Assembly (NCBI RefSeq): GCF_020085105.1 | Contig: NC_058057.1 | Span: 28,946,542 to 29,010,541, forward strand | Reading direction: 5' to 3' | Length of the DNA: 64,000 bases | Source: Siniperca chuatsi | Taxonomy: Eukaryota > Chordata > Actinopteri > Centrarchiformes > Sinipercidae | Translations under genes and position numbers: made by a program | Notes under the pieces: generated by a model | Databases searched by the model: none | What the model was told of the DNA's origin: nothing | What the model saw: only the letters and a program-made list of their open reading frames with translations | Part shown: one piece after another, positions 1 to 11,256 of the stretch | Numbering within the stretch: the first letter of the stretch is position 1 | Layout: every line of letters starts with the position of its first letter

Positions 1-3000
1 CATATTAGAGGAAGTCCGGATCAACGGGAAGCAGCTAATGATGTCAGAGAGTGCTGAAACGGGCTACAGCATCACACCTATTGTCCACATCAACAGCAGC
101 CGAGCCTACGAGCTCCGGCTGCCTTTCGAGGATGCCGTCGTCCACAGGATGGTGAGTGCTCCACACAGAGCCCATATCGCCTCCTTTTGACCTATTTTGG
201 CGGTGGAAGTTAATGTTTGTCTATGTTGTGATATTAGTGTCACATCTTGACCAATCAGGATCGACAGCACTGCCAAAACCCCTCACAGTACCTGTACTTA
301 GTATCCCCTCCTGAGCAGAGCACAAATTTAGTTCCAGGAGCTTTCCTCCAAAGCGGATACATGTATCCATGTTTGATTTTAATTCTTTACGTGGCTATGT
401 CCCAGTTTAAGCTTTGCATTAACCAGGATTTAGTCTGGTTTTTCCTCTGGATTTGGCCTACAGTTTAGCCTGGTTGTGGGCTGAGTTGACCTATCCTGGT
501 CTGGATTTGGGCTGGCTGTGGACAAGTTTTGGCCAGTGTAGTTCCACGAACTCGTTCAAAAGCAGGAGGAAACAAATGGTGGAAACAAGAACCAGAGAAT
601 CTATACATGCTTTTTATAAATTACCCTCAAGATTTATCCCTGTATGGAAGTAATGGGGATTAATTATGCTAATTTATAATTCTCATTAGGATTAATCCTG
701 CAGGATTTCATTACTACAGTCTTTTGAAGTGACAAGCATTTGCTGAATATGACGTGGCAGACACCCAAGCTATCTCTCAAAAACACAAAGTAAAGTTTTA
801 GAATGCCTATTGTTCTTTGAAGCCCTTTTCAGTGATGTTGATCGGTTTTCAACGTAGAGTCCCTGGGACCTACAGGTGGTCAAATGAGTGGGTCCCCAAT
901 AAAATGTGTGCATTTTTGACAAATTGTAGTATTAAACCCGTGTTTAGAGATAGATAAAATCCTAATGATACCCATTACTCTTATTGCTTCTTTTTCATTA
1001 CTAAATTGCTTTTCAAAAAATATATTCTTTAAAAAAAGAATAAATTCAGGACAGGATTAGTGATTTAATATTTTAAATATAACTAAAAGTTGTTTTCTAG
1101 AGCAGCAACAGCAAAGTCACTATAAACTCATATCTCACTGGAACCAAATCAAAAAATCAATAAAATAAATCACATTCCTGACATCAAAATACTGAGTGAA
1201 GTTTAGAAAGAATGAAGAAATCAGACATCAGTCAGTATCAGTCCTTCCTCCTGTCCTCCTCCCTCCGCTGCTGATGCAATTCACTGCAGGTAAGTTACCT
1301 GGTGGAGGGGGGAGGGGCTGGTTTGTCTCAGCAAGCAGAAAATTTACAAGAATTTGCCAAATTTTAAGATAGGTAACAAACTAAGCTAAATAGTTGGACT
1401 GCATACAGACAGCTTTTGTTTTAGCTTTTTAGTTTTTAACAATTCGTTATTGCTGAGCTAGCACACTATGCTTGTGTAAACATAGTGTTGGTGGATCAGA
1501 CCTGTCGATAGTGAGTTTACTGCGTCCTTTCCGACTTTAATGTCGGACGCATACCTAGCAACATCACAGCTTTTCTGAGATACTTGTTTTTCTTTTTCCT
1601 AACAGTACCTTGGTCAAGGTGTGGTGCACTACACCATAGACATAAACTTCACTTTAACCATCATGCCTCAGAGAGACTCCTACTACCACCATGCAGTCAT
1701 CATAGCACAAGTACTCAATGCATGTAAGTACATTTTTATTCCTACTCTACTGCACTCATGGGTTTAAATCACGGGTTTAAATCACATGTGGTTACTGTAG
1801 ACCAATCAGTATAGCCTTGTGTTTTTTAAATGCAGTCTTTCTCCTTTTTTAAAGTCCCTCCGGAGATCACGGCTCAGTGTTCAGACGGAGGAATCACCTT
1901 CAGCGTGGTCAGACCACCTAGAGCTGAGAGTCTTTGGGAGGTGGGCGTCGACCACGAGCCTCTGACATTACAGCTGGCGACCCAAAGAGGGTACCGCCTC
2001 CATAACGACACCCACAGAACCACGCTGGAAATCCCTGTGTTCTCCGTCGGTTACACCTATGAGGTAAGAGTCCACAAAGCATGGGAGTACTCTACTGTTA
2101 GGTAATGCTGAAATTATACAGAAAACTTTGTCTGAATTTGTTATAGTGCCTGTGAGGAAGACATTTAGGGATTTGACAGCACTATTGGGTGCTGCAAGAA
2201 AACCAGGGAGTCCATCTTTGTCTTAATTCAGTTAAATACATGATTCTGAAAACTTAATTCACATATCAAGAGACTCTGATCCCAGCTGGATCTTCATCTG
2301 GTCAAAAAAAAATCTGTGGTCAAGTGTTGGGGTGTTGATTTCTAATAGTTTTCCACCTAAGTAAGAATACACCTACCACAGCTTGTTTCTCATTTTCAGT
2401 ATAATAGACATTTCATAGACTAAACATTAATCAAAATATAAACTAGACTAATCAACAGTGAAAATATTTGCAGCCCTACAGTCAATACTCGATTAAACCA
2501 TCTATTTCAGTCATCTATTGTTTTTGTTTGTCGTCCCCCCCCAGGACATCAACTTGTCAAACTTCTATGGAACATTTAAGCTTGTTCTGAGAGACTCCAA
2601 AACTCTGGAGGTTCAGACATCAACCTCCAAACACTGCCTCTTCAAAACACAGGACATGATAGGTAACCAGCACTCCCTTTCAGAGCCCGTGCATTGACCC
2701 TGATTGGTCGCCTCCCTGAGTCGGGTAAAGCCCTAACATTGCCCCTTTTTATGGCGTTAGTCTGTTCTGCAGATGGAACTATGACAGTGGTGACGACGCT
2801 GACCTCCACCTGGCCTACAGTGCAGTCTGAAAAAACCACTCTGCTGGACCCCACCTGTGGACCCAAACAGGCAGATGGAACCAGAGTCCTGTTTGAGTTC
2901 AAGCTCGACTCTTGTGGTACCAGAGCCATGGTACAACTCAAACACTGAAAACAAAGTGAATTGTTAGACAGCTTTCGTTTTAGCTTGTTCGTATGTAGTT

Positions 3001-6000
3001 TAACGGTTTAGCAGAGGGAGGACAGGAAGGAATGATACTGACTGTTAAGTTGTTGATTCTTTCACTTAATATTTTGATCAGGAATATGATTTTTATTTTG
3101 GATTAGATTTATTGAGTTTGTCTAGTGACTTTGCTGTTGTAAACATTACTGTTGCTGCTCTAGAAACATTTAGATATATTTAAAATATTCTATTCTAATC
3201 CTGTTCTGAATTTGTTTTTGAAAATATATTTTTTGAAAAGCCATTATTTTGTAAAGGAAAGAAACGATAGTATCGAACCAAACCTAGAAAAATATTAGTA
3301 TAAATAAAATCCTAACAATACCATCCCTACTCACGAGAAAATGGTGGCGTGTAAAGACAAAGTTTCTGATAACTTATCACTCACTCAGTTAACAAATAAA
3401 TTTCTAGGGAGGAGGGGGGATTGTCATACCATTTTCGATATGCAAGAATACTTGCTTCGCATCTGACACTGTCCTTGTTCTGATTCATTTACTTTATAAA
3501 GATTAAACATAACAATTAACTTTTAGTCTTTGTTGTTATCTGATAACTGCTAATAAATACAACTATTTGTATAGGAGCAATTAAAAATTGACTTTGGGCA
3601 ACTAGATTTCTGACCCTGTTGACCAACTGGGCGTAACGTTGAACCCTGGTAAACTGAATACTTTAGGGTTATGGATTAATCAAATGTGTTTTGGTGGGTG
3701 TCCTGAAAGACACAAATCATGTTTTATAAACAACTTCTTTCATAAAGATGTTTGTGAAAAGCAAGCAGAGGACAAGTAAACAAGATGACTGCGCTCCAGA
3801 CAGTGTAGAGTACGTTCAGATGTGTAAAGGTGTAGTAAAGTTTTGAAACTGAGGATGTTTAACAGGTCGGGGAGCATTACGTGGTTTATGAGAACGAGAT
3901 TCTCCATGACAGACAGGTGATCGCAGACGGTCCAAACTTCATCTCCAGAGAATCTCAGTTCAAGTAAGGAAAACGCTTCATAACCTGGTAGTTCATAATT
4001 CTGTTAGAGGACTCAGACTGCAATCAGTACCTAAAACACAACCTGACTTTTAAAATGTAAGACTACTGAAGAAATGTGATTCTTTTGATCAGGTTGACAG
4101 TGAGGTGCTTCTATCCACTTAATGGAATCAACAGACTGTCAGTGGACAGGATCTTCAGATCAGAGACTCCTGGATTTGGTTCAGTCAAAGTCTTCAAGAG
4201 CCTTAAAGGTCAGTCAGTTATTAACAATACAAATCCAGTTTGGCTTAAATGACAGAACTTTAAAATCTTTATTTTCCAGCAGATTCCGCAAATAATCTCC
4301 CTGCCCAAGACTGTTCACATCAGGTTTCTGGATATGCTGTCAACACCCCAACTAACCAGGGCCACCAAACCCCAGCGGCAGGTGGAGTCCTGCCTCACCT
4401 GGGTACCAGGCCTCGGCCCAAACCTGGACCCAGCCACTTCATCACAGTGCCAGGAGGACACAACAAGCCACTCCACTCGTCCCCAAACCTCAATCTCTCT
4501 CCTCCTGAACGTCCAACCATCGGTACCCACCAAGTCCCTCTGCAGTTTTCATCTCATCCTGGTTATCTAATGTCCCAGACACAGGACCAACATGTATTCG
4601 GATCTCCAACTGGCAACCATCTCCCTAACTTTCCTCCCAGATACAACCCGTTACCAGAAAACGGCATCCAGCTGTCAAACCTGAACACACAGAGCTTAAA
4701 ATTTGTAGACGTAAGAGGTGAAAATTCGGGCCGAACTGATGACAACCCGGCCTTGGGCTGGAGTTCTTCCAGCAGGATTCCTATTTCTCCAGTTGTGAAA
4801 CAGTTGGAAAGTGACTGGGGAAGCTCCAGTCAACCTCGAACGCTACAGGGTCCGAACAGTATAGGTGATAACGTTGGGCACTATGGCTTAACATGGGACC
4901 AGCCCACTTTTAGCCAAAATGGTATCATCAAGCCAAATCAAGACGTGCAGAGTCTTAAAGTCGATCTTTCTCCTGGCATGCAAGAACTGACCCAGCAGCA
5001 TGAGGCCAATCTGGATTTGACCATTTACGGGTCCTCAGGTGTTGGGATGAAAGTGGCCAATACTGAAGAGATACCTGGATACCAGCCACGAAGTCAGTAT
5101 TATCCTTCTCAAACCTCTCAGTTTCACCCAGTCTTTCAACCACCAGCTCAGTACAGCCCAGACCACAATGGCAGCGACAAATACATCCCTGCTTATACCA
5201 AACAGATCACAGCCAAAAATAGTATCTCAGACTTGTCTGAAGAGACACCGGGGTCTGTGAGCACTGAACCGACAAACAGCCGAGTTGACCAAAACCTGGA
5301 AAAACCAGGGTCCATTGAAAGGAGAAACATTGAGAAGGTGCAGAACATCAGAGTCAAGCCTCAGGGTAAATTCTTTACTTCTGGACATCTCAACCAGACA
5401 CCTTTAATCCAACAAGCAAACTCTCAAATCTCTAATCCCTCACAATATGCCACTAGTCCGACCACTGTCAACAGTGATGGGAAGGGCTGGACATCCCAAC
5501 AGCTTCCTGAACACAGAGGTTCAAACATAAGAGAGGAACATGTGCCTGAGAGAAGAAGTTTCTCAACAATGAAGCAGGCACAAAATCTTCATAGTATCAC
5601 AGTCAAATCAGATCAATCTGCAGTGATCCCCCTCACTGATCTGTCCACAAACCAGCAAGGACACCAGCAGAAACTGGTCCAATCAGTGGCTGAGACACGA
5701 AACAGTGGAGGACAGGGATCTGCTTTTACTCTGAGAAACGCTGTTCAACCAACAGGTAGGGAACAATCAGCAACCAATTACCAATCCGATATCACACTGA
5801 TTCTAAGAGGAACAGTTTGTTTTGGGAACATTTTGTTTTGGGAACTGGAAGCAGGGGCAAACTGCTAGCCTAGCTCCGTCAAAAATGTATCTTTCCACAA
5901 CTCAAAGGCAGTCCAATGTATGCCAAAATATGCTGACTTAAAAATAAAGATCCTGGTCACTGTGGCAAAGTACTGTGTCATAACTAAAAACAATTTTCTA

Positions 6001-6417
6001 TTTTTCCACCTGTCCCCACTATCAGGAACATCTCACATCAGAGTCAGACCTCTTTCCGGTCTCCTAGGAAGACTCCAAACCCGTGACGAACACAAATTGC
6101 AGAACCTCCAGAACCCCACCACTCAGTTTGATACGAGAGGAGGAACCAGCAGGACGTCCTACCTCGGCTTCACACCACAGAACATCCCAAACACTGTTAA
6201 CATCAGAGAATATCACCCAAACAATCCCAAAAGTAACAAGGACCTGAATCCCACTGCATGGGGAGCTGGGTTTACTGGTTCTCACATGGGTACTAATGGT
6301 TCTGGTGGTTCAGACCTGAAGAGCCACACCAGATCTGACTGTGGTGGTCAGTATGGAGCCAGTCTTCACCAAGGCATCATGAGAGGTACTCAGAACTTCA
6401 CACATTATACTGTATGA
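1..6417 (+). CDS. ZP-domain egg-coat protein, ZPAX-like (5' end outside window)
   Basis: Nine exons join in frame: 1-151, 1606-1723, 1855-2063, 2545-2662, 2773-2930, 3866-3963, 4093-4208, 4280-5755 and 6026-6417, giving 944 visible residues. Every internal border is GT-AG. The N-terminal part has the beta-rich repeats typical of ZPAX-type proteins, for example YLGQGVVHYTIDINFTLTIM in exon 2. Exons 5-7 encode a ZP-N-like module (DPTCGPKQ, then LDSCGTRA, then VRCFYPLNGINRLSVDRIF). Exon 8 (1476 bp) and exon 9 encode a long Gln/Asn/Ser/Pro-rich tail, and no clear ZP-C module was found. Family knowledge: such proteins polymerise in the fish egg envelope. The true start lies left of position 1. Tandem acceptors (CAGCAG) at 4277-4282 could add or remove one residue. 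An alternative 3' end is listed separately. The family is clear; the exact paralogue is not. Confidence 0.8.
152..1605. other. ZP gene first visible intron
   Basis: Intron between the first two visible exons, opening GTGAGT and closing AACAG. It is mostly AT-rich. It contains one arm of an inverted repeat pair, entered separately at 930-1440. No coding exon was recognised in it. Confidence 0.7.
930..1440 (-). repeat. Dispersed repeat, inverted relative to 2960-3330
   Basis: The reverse complement of roughly 1010-1125 shares long runs with 3120-3240. Both contain TAGTGACTTTGCTGTTG, TGCTGCTCTAGAAA, TTTAAAATATT and AATATATTTTTTGAAA in the same order. The ACAGCTTTTGTTTTAGCTTTT string near 1408 matches ACAGCTTTCGTTTTAGCTTG near 2969. 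The pair sits in two introns of the ZP gene. It looks like a degraded interspersed repeat of unknown class. Confidence 0.65.
2960..3330 (+). repeat. Dispersed repeat, second inverted arm
   Basis: Partner of 930-1440 in opposite orientation, within the intron between ZP exons 5 and 6 (2931-3865). Both copies adjoin a TAAAATCCTAA string that is in the same orientation in each, which could mark terminal inverted repeats. The rest of this intron shows no exon. Confidence 0.65.
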
Positions 6418-6757
6418 ACTTCTGTTAGTCTGATCAGAAATAAGACTGTTACAGGCTCACCTGTTACTCCTCCTGTGTAGTTAAAGGGTCACCTGTACCC
6501 AGCTTGTACTTTGCATCTGAATGATGCATTATAGAACTCAAACTTAATTAATCCAGTTATAATTGCAATTTTGATTATACTTAAACATGGTAGAAGTCTA
6601 TAATTACCCCGGTGACCCAGATTCCACACAGATCATCGTGATATGATTTCAACGTATGTTAATCAGTAATGTTGAACTGTTATCTGTCCAGCTTTGTATT
6701 AGTTTGAGACCCTGTGAACTGCTTTGTATCAGAAGCTGCAGCGGTTCACTGCCAGAG

Positions 6758-7987
6758 GCCTGTATTACGAAGCAAGTTGAACATACGCAGGATATCTTTC
6801 CGTTATCTGGCTTCACTAACCCTAACAACCGCGGTCACACGACGCTGGTTATCAACTCGGCTTGATTGGGGAAAACCTCCGCTCTTTTTTTTTTTTTTTT
6901 TTTTTTGACAAACGCGCAAACATGGACAAGTCTACTGGCAAATTTTATAAATGAAGAGCAAACTTTGAAAATTAGACAAATACGAAATAGTTAAACACAT
7001 AATCCAAAAGCAGCAGCTGCCAAATGCAGGAAGGACAGCTGGCAAAACACTGCCGACTGTGAATGATTAAATGAATAGGTTCATAATATCACTGGCCCAT
7101 TAGGGCACGACATCTGAAGAATAATACATACATTTAATAATTTTTAAGTTTATATCAAAACCAGCGTTACAAAAGTACTTTACACATAAAACACAATAAT
7201 AAAATACACAGTAATGTATGAACAGGCTGGCATAGGGAATAAAATAGGAATACAATTTAAACATAATGGATGATTAAAAACACAAAACACCAAGGATAAA
7301 AAGTAAAGACTGGCTGAAATTAGACTTAAAATGGAGCAGTGCAAGACTTAAGTGCAGTGTCAAGAATAAAGTATAATGTAACTCAATGGTTAAGAATTAA
7401 AATAAACCTAAAAATTATAAGAAGGTATGAAGATTTGTGAATTGCATTAAATGAATGTGTTCTGGTGTGTACGATCACTGTAGCCTTTCTTTGAGCTGGA
7501 ACCTGAGTGCTGTGAAACGACTTGGGAGCAAATATAAAACATAAGTAGGTTTACTTTTATCTCGTACCGCTTTGAATTATAAGTACAAGTCTTTAGTGCT
7601 TTAATCAGTCTGTTGTAGGATATCGGGATACTAAAGCACTAGAGTATTGTTGGTCTCTGAACACTCTCGCCCTCCTACGAGACCCTCTCACAATCCACGC
7701 AGCAAGCTTTTATTTTTAATTCTTAGTCTGCGCACCGAGCTCCACAGGATCTGTTATGAATGGTGACGCCATTTTCCACGAGAACTGATTAGTCAGTAGT
7801 CTATTTAGGTTTTTATACCCGTTGATCTGTTCTCTCCAACATAACCTGCGCCGGAGGTCAGGTGTTCAGCATAAGGTACTGTGGCGATCTACCTCGGTAA
7901 GAAGTGAACCACTGTCATAGGACTGATAACCCAGGTTTAACCCTGAAGTTACCTCGCTAACCCCAAATCCTGCTTCGTAGTACAGGC
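6758..7987. mobile_element. Non-autonomous DNA transposon with 17-bp terminal inverted repeats
   Basis: The left end GCCTGTATTACGAAGCA (6758-6774) matches the inverted right end (7971-7987) at 16 of 17 positions. The 1.2 kb interior is AT-rich and encodes no transposase. A T run lies near the left end (6883-6906). This end sequence resembles terminal repeats I associate with Harbinger-like elements in fish, but no clear target duplication was found, so the superfamily is tentative. It lies just after ZP exon 9. Confidence 0.6.
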
Positions 7988-8035
7988 TGCTGGTGGTGGT
8001 GTTTGAGGGTGTAAACATGTTTTTTGTCCTCTCAG

Positions 8036-8103
8036 GTAAACGGAGCAGCTGATGAAGAACAGAAACTTCCAGAAACACTGTCTGCAGAATCTGATTCAAT
8101 AAA
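8036..8103 (+). other. Possible alternative last exon and poly(A) signal of the ZP gene
   Basis: A TGTCCTCTCAG acceptor ends at 8035. If exon 9 is cut at the GT at 6386 (ATG AGA G|GTACTC), this segment continues in frame as Gly-Lys-Arg-Ser-Ser-stop (stop 8050-8052). AATAAA follows at 8098-8103, and I found no AATAAA soon after the stop at 6417. The GTACTC donor is weak, so this is an alternative, not the preferred model. Confidence 0.35.
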
Positions 8104-8400
8104 GCTTCAGTTTGTTGAAATTCAAATTTGATTTGATGCTGTTACTGCTCCAGAATACTGTTGGAACTACAACCATCATGCGGCATCTTAAATATCTGAT
8201 AAATGATTTAAAGTGACTTTTATTTCTCTGCTGTGATTATACACAAGTTTAGAGCCGGTTGTGCTGTTACCCCCTGCATAATATAAAATTACCTAAATAC
8301 TAGATTACTGCACCCATTTTGGAAACAACTGATGAAGAGCACTTTACTCAGATTTTTGCTTTGTTCTTGTGAACAAGGACACAAAGTTAAAATGGCCAGA

Positions 8401-8514
8401 TTTTGTATGGAGTTTGGTTGGAGCTTAGTTTGTATCTTCTAAAAGCTAAACTAATAGAACCAGACATTTCTATGAGTAGCCACACAGAGCGCTGTGCCAG
8501 ACTCCATACAGAAA
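8401..8514. repeat. Short hairpin repeat next to brf1 exon 1
   Basis: TTTTGTATGGAGTTTGG (8401-8417) is nearly the inverted complement of CCAGACTCCATACAGAAA (8497-8514), so the 114-bp unit could fold back or be a small inverted-repeat transposon. A 22-bp stretch (8486-8507) is identical to 12261-12282 in xrcc3 intron 1. It lies about 150 bp inside brf1 intron 1. Confidence 0.6.
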
Positions 8515-8659
8515 TATGACAGTTTAGTGTTTCACTGCTTACGTGTGTGTCTGTAAATAAAATAAACACCTTTTCTTAAACTTAAGTTTCTACTGGTGAA
8601 TTCGGCACATGTTCCTCCTGCCAGTCAGTTCATGTTTTGAGTTCATGTTTGTGTCTCAC

Positions 8660-8843
8660 CGTCAGCAGAGACAAACTGTCCCACAGCAGATGAAACTCCT
8701 CCACTTCCCTCCACAAACTGAACCTCGGAGACGATGATGTTGTCCTCGAGAACTGAACCACAGCTGGTGCACACGGCGCTGCCCCGAGCCTGATCCACGT
8801 CTATATCTGACCCCCCACAGGTCCTGCAAACCCTGGAGCTCAT
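8660..8843 (-). CDS. brf1: Transcription factor IIIB 90 kDa subunit BRF1, first coding exon only
   Basis: The ATG at 8843-8841 opens [17 protein letters not shown], and the exon carries [19 protein letters not shown] and [12 protein letters not shown] before a GTGAGA donor (8659-8654). The four cysteines (C6, C9, then CTSC) form the TFIIB-type zinc ribbon at the N-terminus of BRF1. Known role: BRF1 with TBP and BDP1 makes TFIIIB, which places RNA polymerase III on tRNA and 5S genes in the nucleus. Later exons should lie at lower coordinates, but none was recognised between 8659 and 1. Either brf1 continues beyond the window with the ZP gene inside its first intron on the other strand, or this is an isolated fragment. 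The exon itself looks intact. Confidence 0.85.
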
Positions 8844-9231
8844 GGTGGTGGAGGAGGTCAGAGGTCGACACAGCCTGGAGGTCAGCTGTTAGCAGGGTTA
8901 GAGTTTAGATTTTAAAACCATTTTAAGATAAATTAGTTCAGATTTACAGTACTCATGTATTTCTAAACATCCTTCCTCGGGGTGTGTGTAAAAAGCTGAC
9001 AGAAATTGTGGTTATACAAACAGCCCTCAAGTATAATGTTCAATGTTTGTTTTAAAAACACATTCAAGTAATCGAAACTTTTTTTTTTTTTGGTCAGTAA
9101 AACGTTAGAAATAATGAGAAATACCAGCATCCTTTCCTGTTTTCTATCACAAAGACTGTTGGTCGAACAGAACAAGATATTTCAAGATGTCAGTTCGGAG
9201 AAACAGGGATTTTTTTAAATTTATTTTTTGG

Positions 9232-9312
9232 CTGTTGGTGAGGGTGGGGCCGGTCGGGGTGAGGGTGGGGCCGGTGGGGTGGGGCCGGTCGGGGCGAGGG
9301 TGGGGCCGGCAC
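9232..9312. repeat. GC-rich minisatellite (GGGTGGGGCCGGTCGGGG)
   Basis: Several imperfect copies of a GGTGGGGCCGGTCGGGGYGA unit lie in tandem, about 0.4 kb upstream of brf1 exon 1. No gene is seen between 8850 and 11900. Confidence 0.75.
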
Positions 9313-9459
9313 TGGAAACTCGACCTGTTACTGTGGCTTCTCTGTACAGCTTAGAGTTTGAACGTCAGCAGAGAAGGCATCTTCTCTGAATCGATCGCTG
9401 GCAGTCGCCGCACGATGCATGCCGGTTAGATTTGTGTCCGACTTGATCACGACTTGCTC

Positions 9460-9477
9460 TGACGTCACGCACACGTG
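9460..9477. promoter_or_regulatory. CRE palindrome and E-box
   Basis: TGACGTCA (9460-9467), the full CREB/ATF site, is followed by CACGTG (9472-9477), the USF/MYC-type E-box. An ATTGG (inverted CCAAT) lies near 9582. The cluster is about 620 bp upstream of the brf1 start codon and could be a promoter. The sites are seen in the sequence; the function is inferred. Confidence 0.35.
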
Positions 9478-10139
9478 AGCTACGGTAACCTCACGAGATC
9501 GAGGCGCCGCAGGTGCTCTCCACTGACTGCGAGACCCAGGGCATGATGGGAAACGCCTGGCTGTCGCCTGATCAAAGAGCTGATTGGCTCTTAGTTCTGA
9601 CCACAAACGCCACGTTTTGTAAAAACTCCTAATTTGGTGTGGAGTGCAGTGCGACTCTTTCACTCGCATTTGCCCCTAAAAATAATGAACGAGCAGTGTG
9701 CGAGTAACGATTACACCGTGATCATTTCCCCGCTGCTAACGCTTCAAGCTGCAATGCACCAATCACAGCAGAGACTTGAGGACGCAGCCGGAGTCCAATC
9801 CAATGGCTGGATTTTAAAATCTGTTCTTTCAGCGCTTCAATCTTTTAAAAAGCTCTTAATACTTTATTGAAACAGCTGTTTGAACAGGGCTTTGCCTATT
9901 TGTTAGTATTTAGTTGTTTTACTGATGTGTAGTTTTGTTTTTCACTATTGTAGATGTTTACTTTATTCAGATTAGATTGTTGGCAATATTTTCTTTTGTT
10001 GTTGTAGTTTAGCACATTGACGTTTTTGCGTGATTAGTGTTTGTTCTGTTTGTAAATTGGGTAACAATTTGTTTTCCTGCTTTTAATAAGTACTGTTATT
10101 AAACTAAGTGATTAGTGTTTTGAATTAGAAATATAGTTT

Positions 10140-10372
10140 CTTTCAAGACGTTTCGGCTCCCATCCGGAAGTTGTTCTCAGTTGTGAAAATGGTCTGAGAA
10201 CTCAGGAATTTAAGCTACTCTGTGTTGCTTAAGCCCCGCCCTCAGGAAGGAGTCTACCTGAGTATCTGCTCAGACTCCTAACCCTGAGGAGTCTGAGCAG
10301 ACGACTACGACTGAAACCTTTTCTACGATGGCACGCTGCTGGACGAATGAGGGATGACACCGTCTCAATAAA
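10140..10372. mobile_element. Penelope-like element fragment with inverted arms
   Basis: AGACGTTTCGGCTCCCATCC near 10147 and the segment from 10300 (GACGACTACGACTGAAACC) both recur in the insertion at 41789-42122. Relative to that copy, one arm is inverted here. The join is a perfect 15-bp inverted repeat (10265-10279 and 10287-10301) with a 7-base loop. The ACGTTTCGGCTC signature is one I associate with Penelope-like retroelements of fish. Only terminal sequence is present, with no protein. Confidence 0.5.
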
Positions 10373-11000
10373 GTTGAATCTAAAAATCTAATATAGTTGT
10401 TCTTTAATGTCATGTGCGTGGAATAAAATAGTCTTTTAGCCATAAATTCCCATTAAAGCCATTTGACTGTTTCGATGAGGATTTTGAACCATTTTCCTTC
10501 CTAATTGTGACGTCACCTGATGAATCAGCTCCATAACTCAGGTAATTAATACCATATTTATTCATGTTATATATGCGACTATATATTATCACCTCAAAGA
10601 GCAGAGGCCGAGGAGGAGGCAGAAAGGGCCGACATGCTGACTGTTGAAGTTGTCGGCCAGAGACACGAGATCCAAGAAGCGGACTGACGTCAACTGGATG
10701 TTTAAAACTAACGTTTGAAAATGAACTTAAGTTAGTTTAATTATAAATCCTGAAACTGACTCAAATCTGCATAAAAACCCGTTTTCAACCAGCCGGACCA
10801 GACACGCGCTGTAATAAAACTTCCTCCGTACTCAAGTTGATGAAGTGATAACATTTCTAACATTAACTATACTTAATAAACAGATTACAAACATTACATG
10901 CAGTTCAAACACCGTAAACCAGAAAATGTGAAATATTGTCTGAATAAGCTGCAGGTCCTCACAGTCCTGCTGCTTCCAACACACTTCACTTTAACTAGAG
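10373..11000. other. Intergenic, no gene seen
   Basis: AT-rich spacer between the Penelope-like fragment and the minisatellite upstream of xrcc3. No conserved open frame or RNA gene was recognised. Confidence 0.5.
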
Positions 11001-11003
11001 CAG

Positions 11004-11256
11004 GTGAACCGGTCTACGGATCTGACAGGTGAACCGGTCTACTGCTGCGACAGGTGAACCGGTCTACTGAGATGAACCGGTCTACGGATCTGACAGGTGA
11101 ACCGGTCTACTGAGGTGAACCGGTCTACTGATGCGACAGGTGAACCGGTCTACTGATGCGACAGGTGAACCGGTCTACGGATCTGACAGGTAAACCGGTC
11201 TACTGAGGTGAACCGGTCTACTGATGCGACAGGTGAACCGGTCTACGGATCTGACG
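11004..11256. repeat. AACCGGTCTAC minisatellite upstream of xrcc3
   Basis: Eleven copies of an AACCGGTCTAC core are separated by variable 6-14 base spacers such as GGATCTGACAGGTG, TGATGCGACAGGTG and TGAGGTG. One copy starts TAAACC. Each core contains the palindrome ACCGGT. The array ends about 650 bp before the xrcc3 start codon. Confidence 0.85.

Noticed and set aside
9328-9870. Open frames of 113 and 78 codons between brf1 and xrcc3
   Set aside because: No recognised domain and no splice support. The region looks like upstream regulatory DNA.
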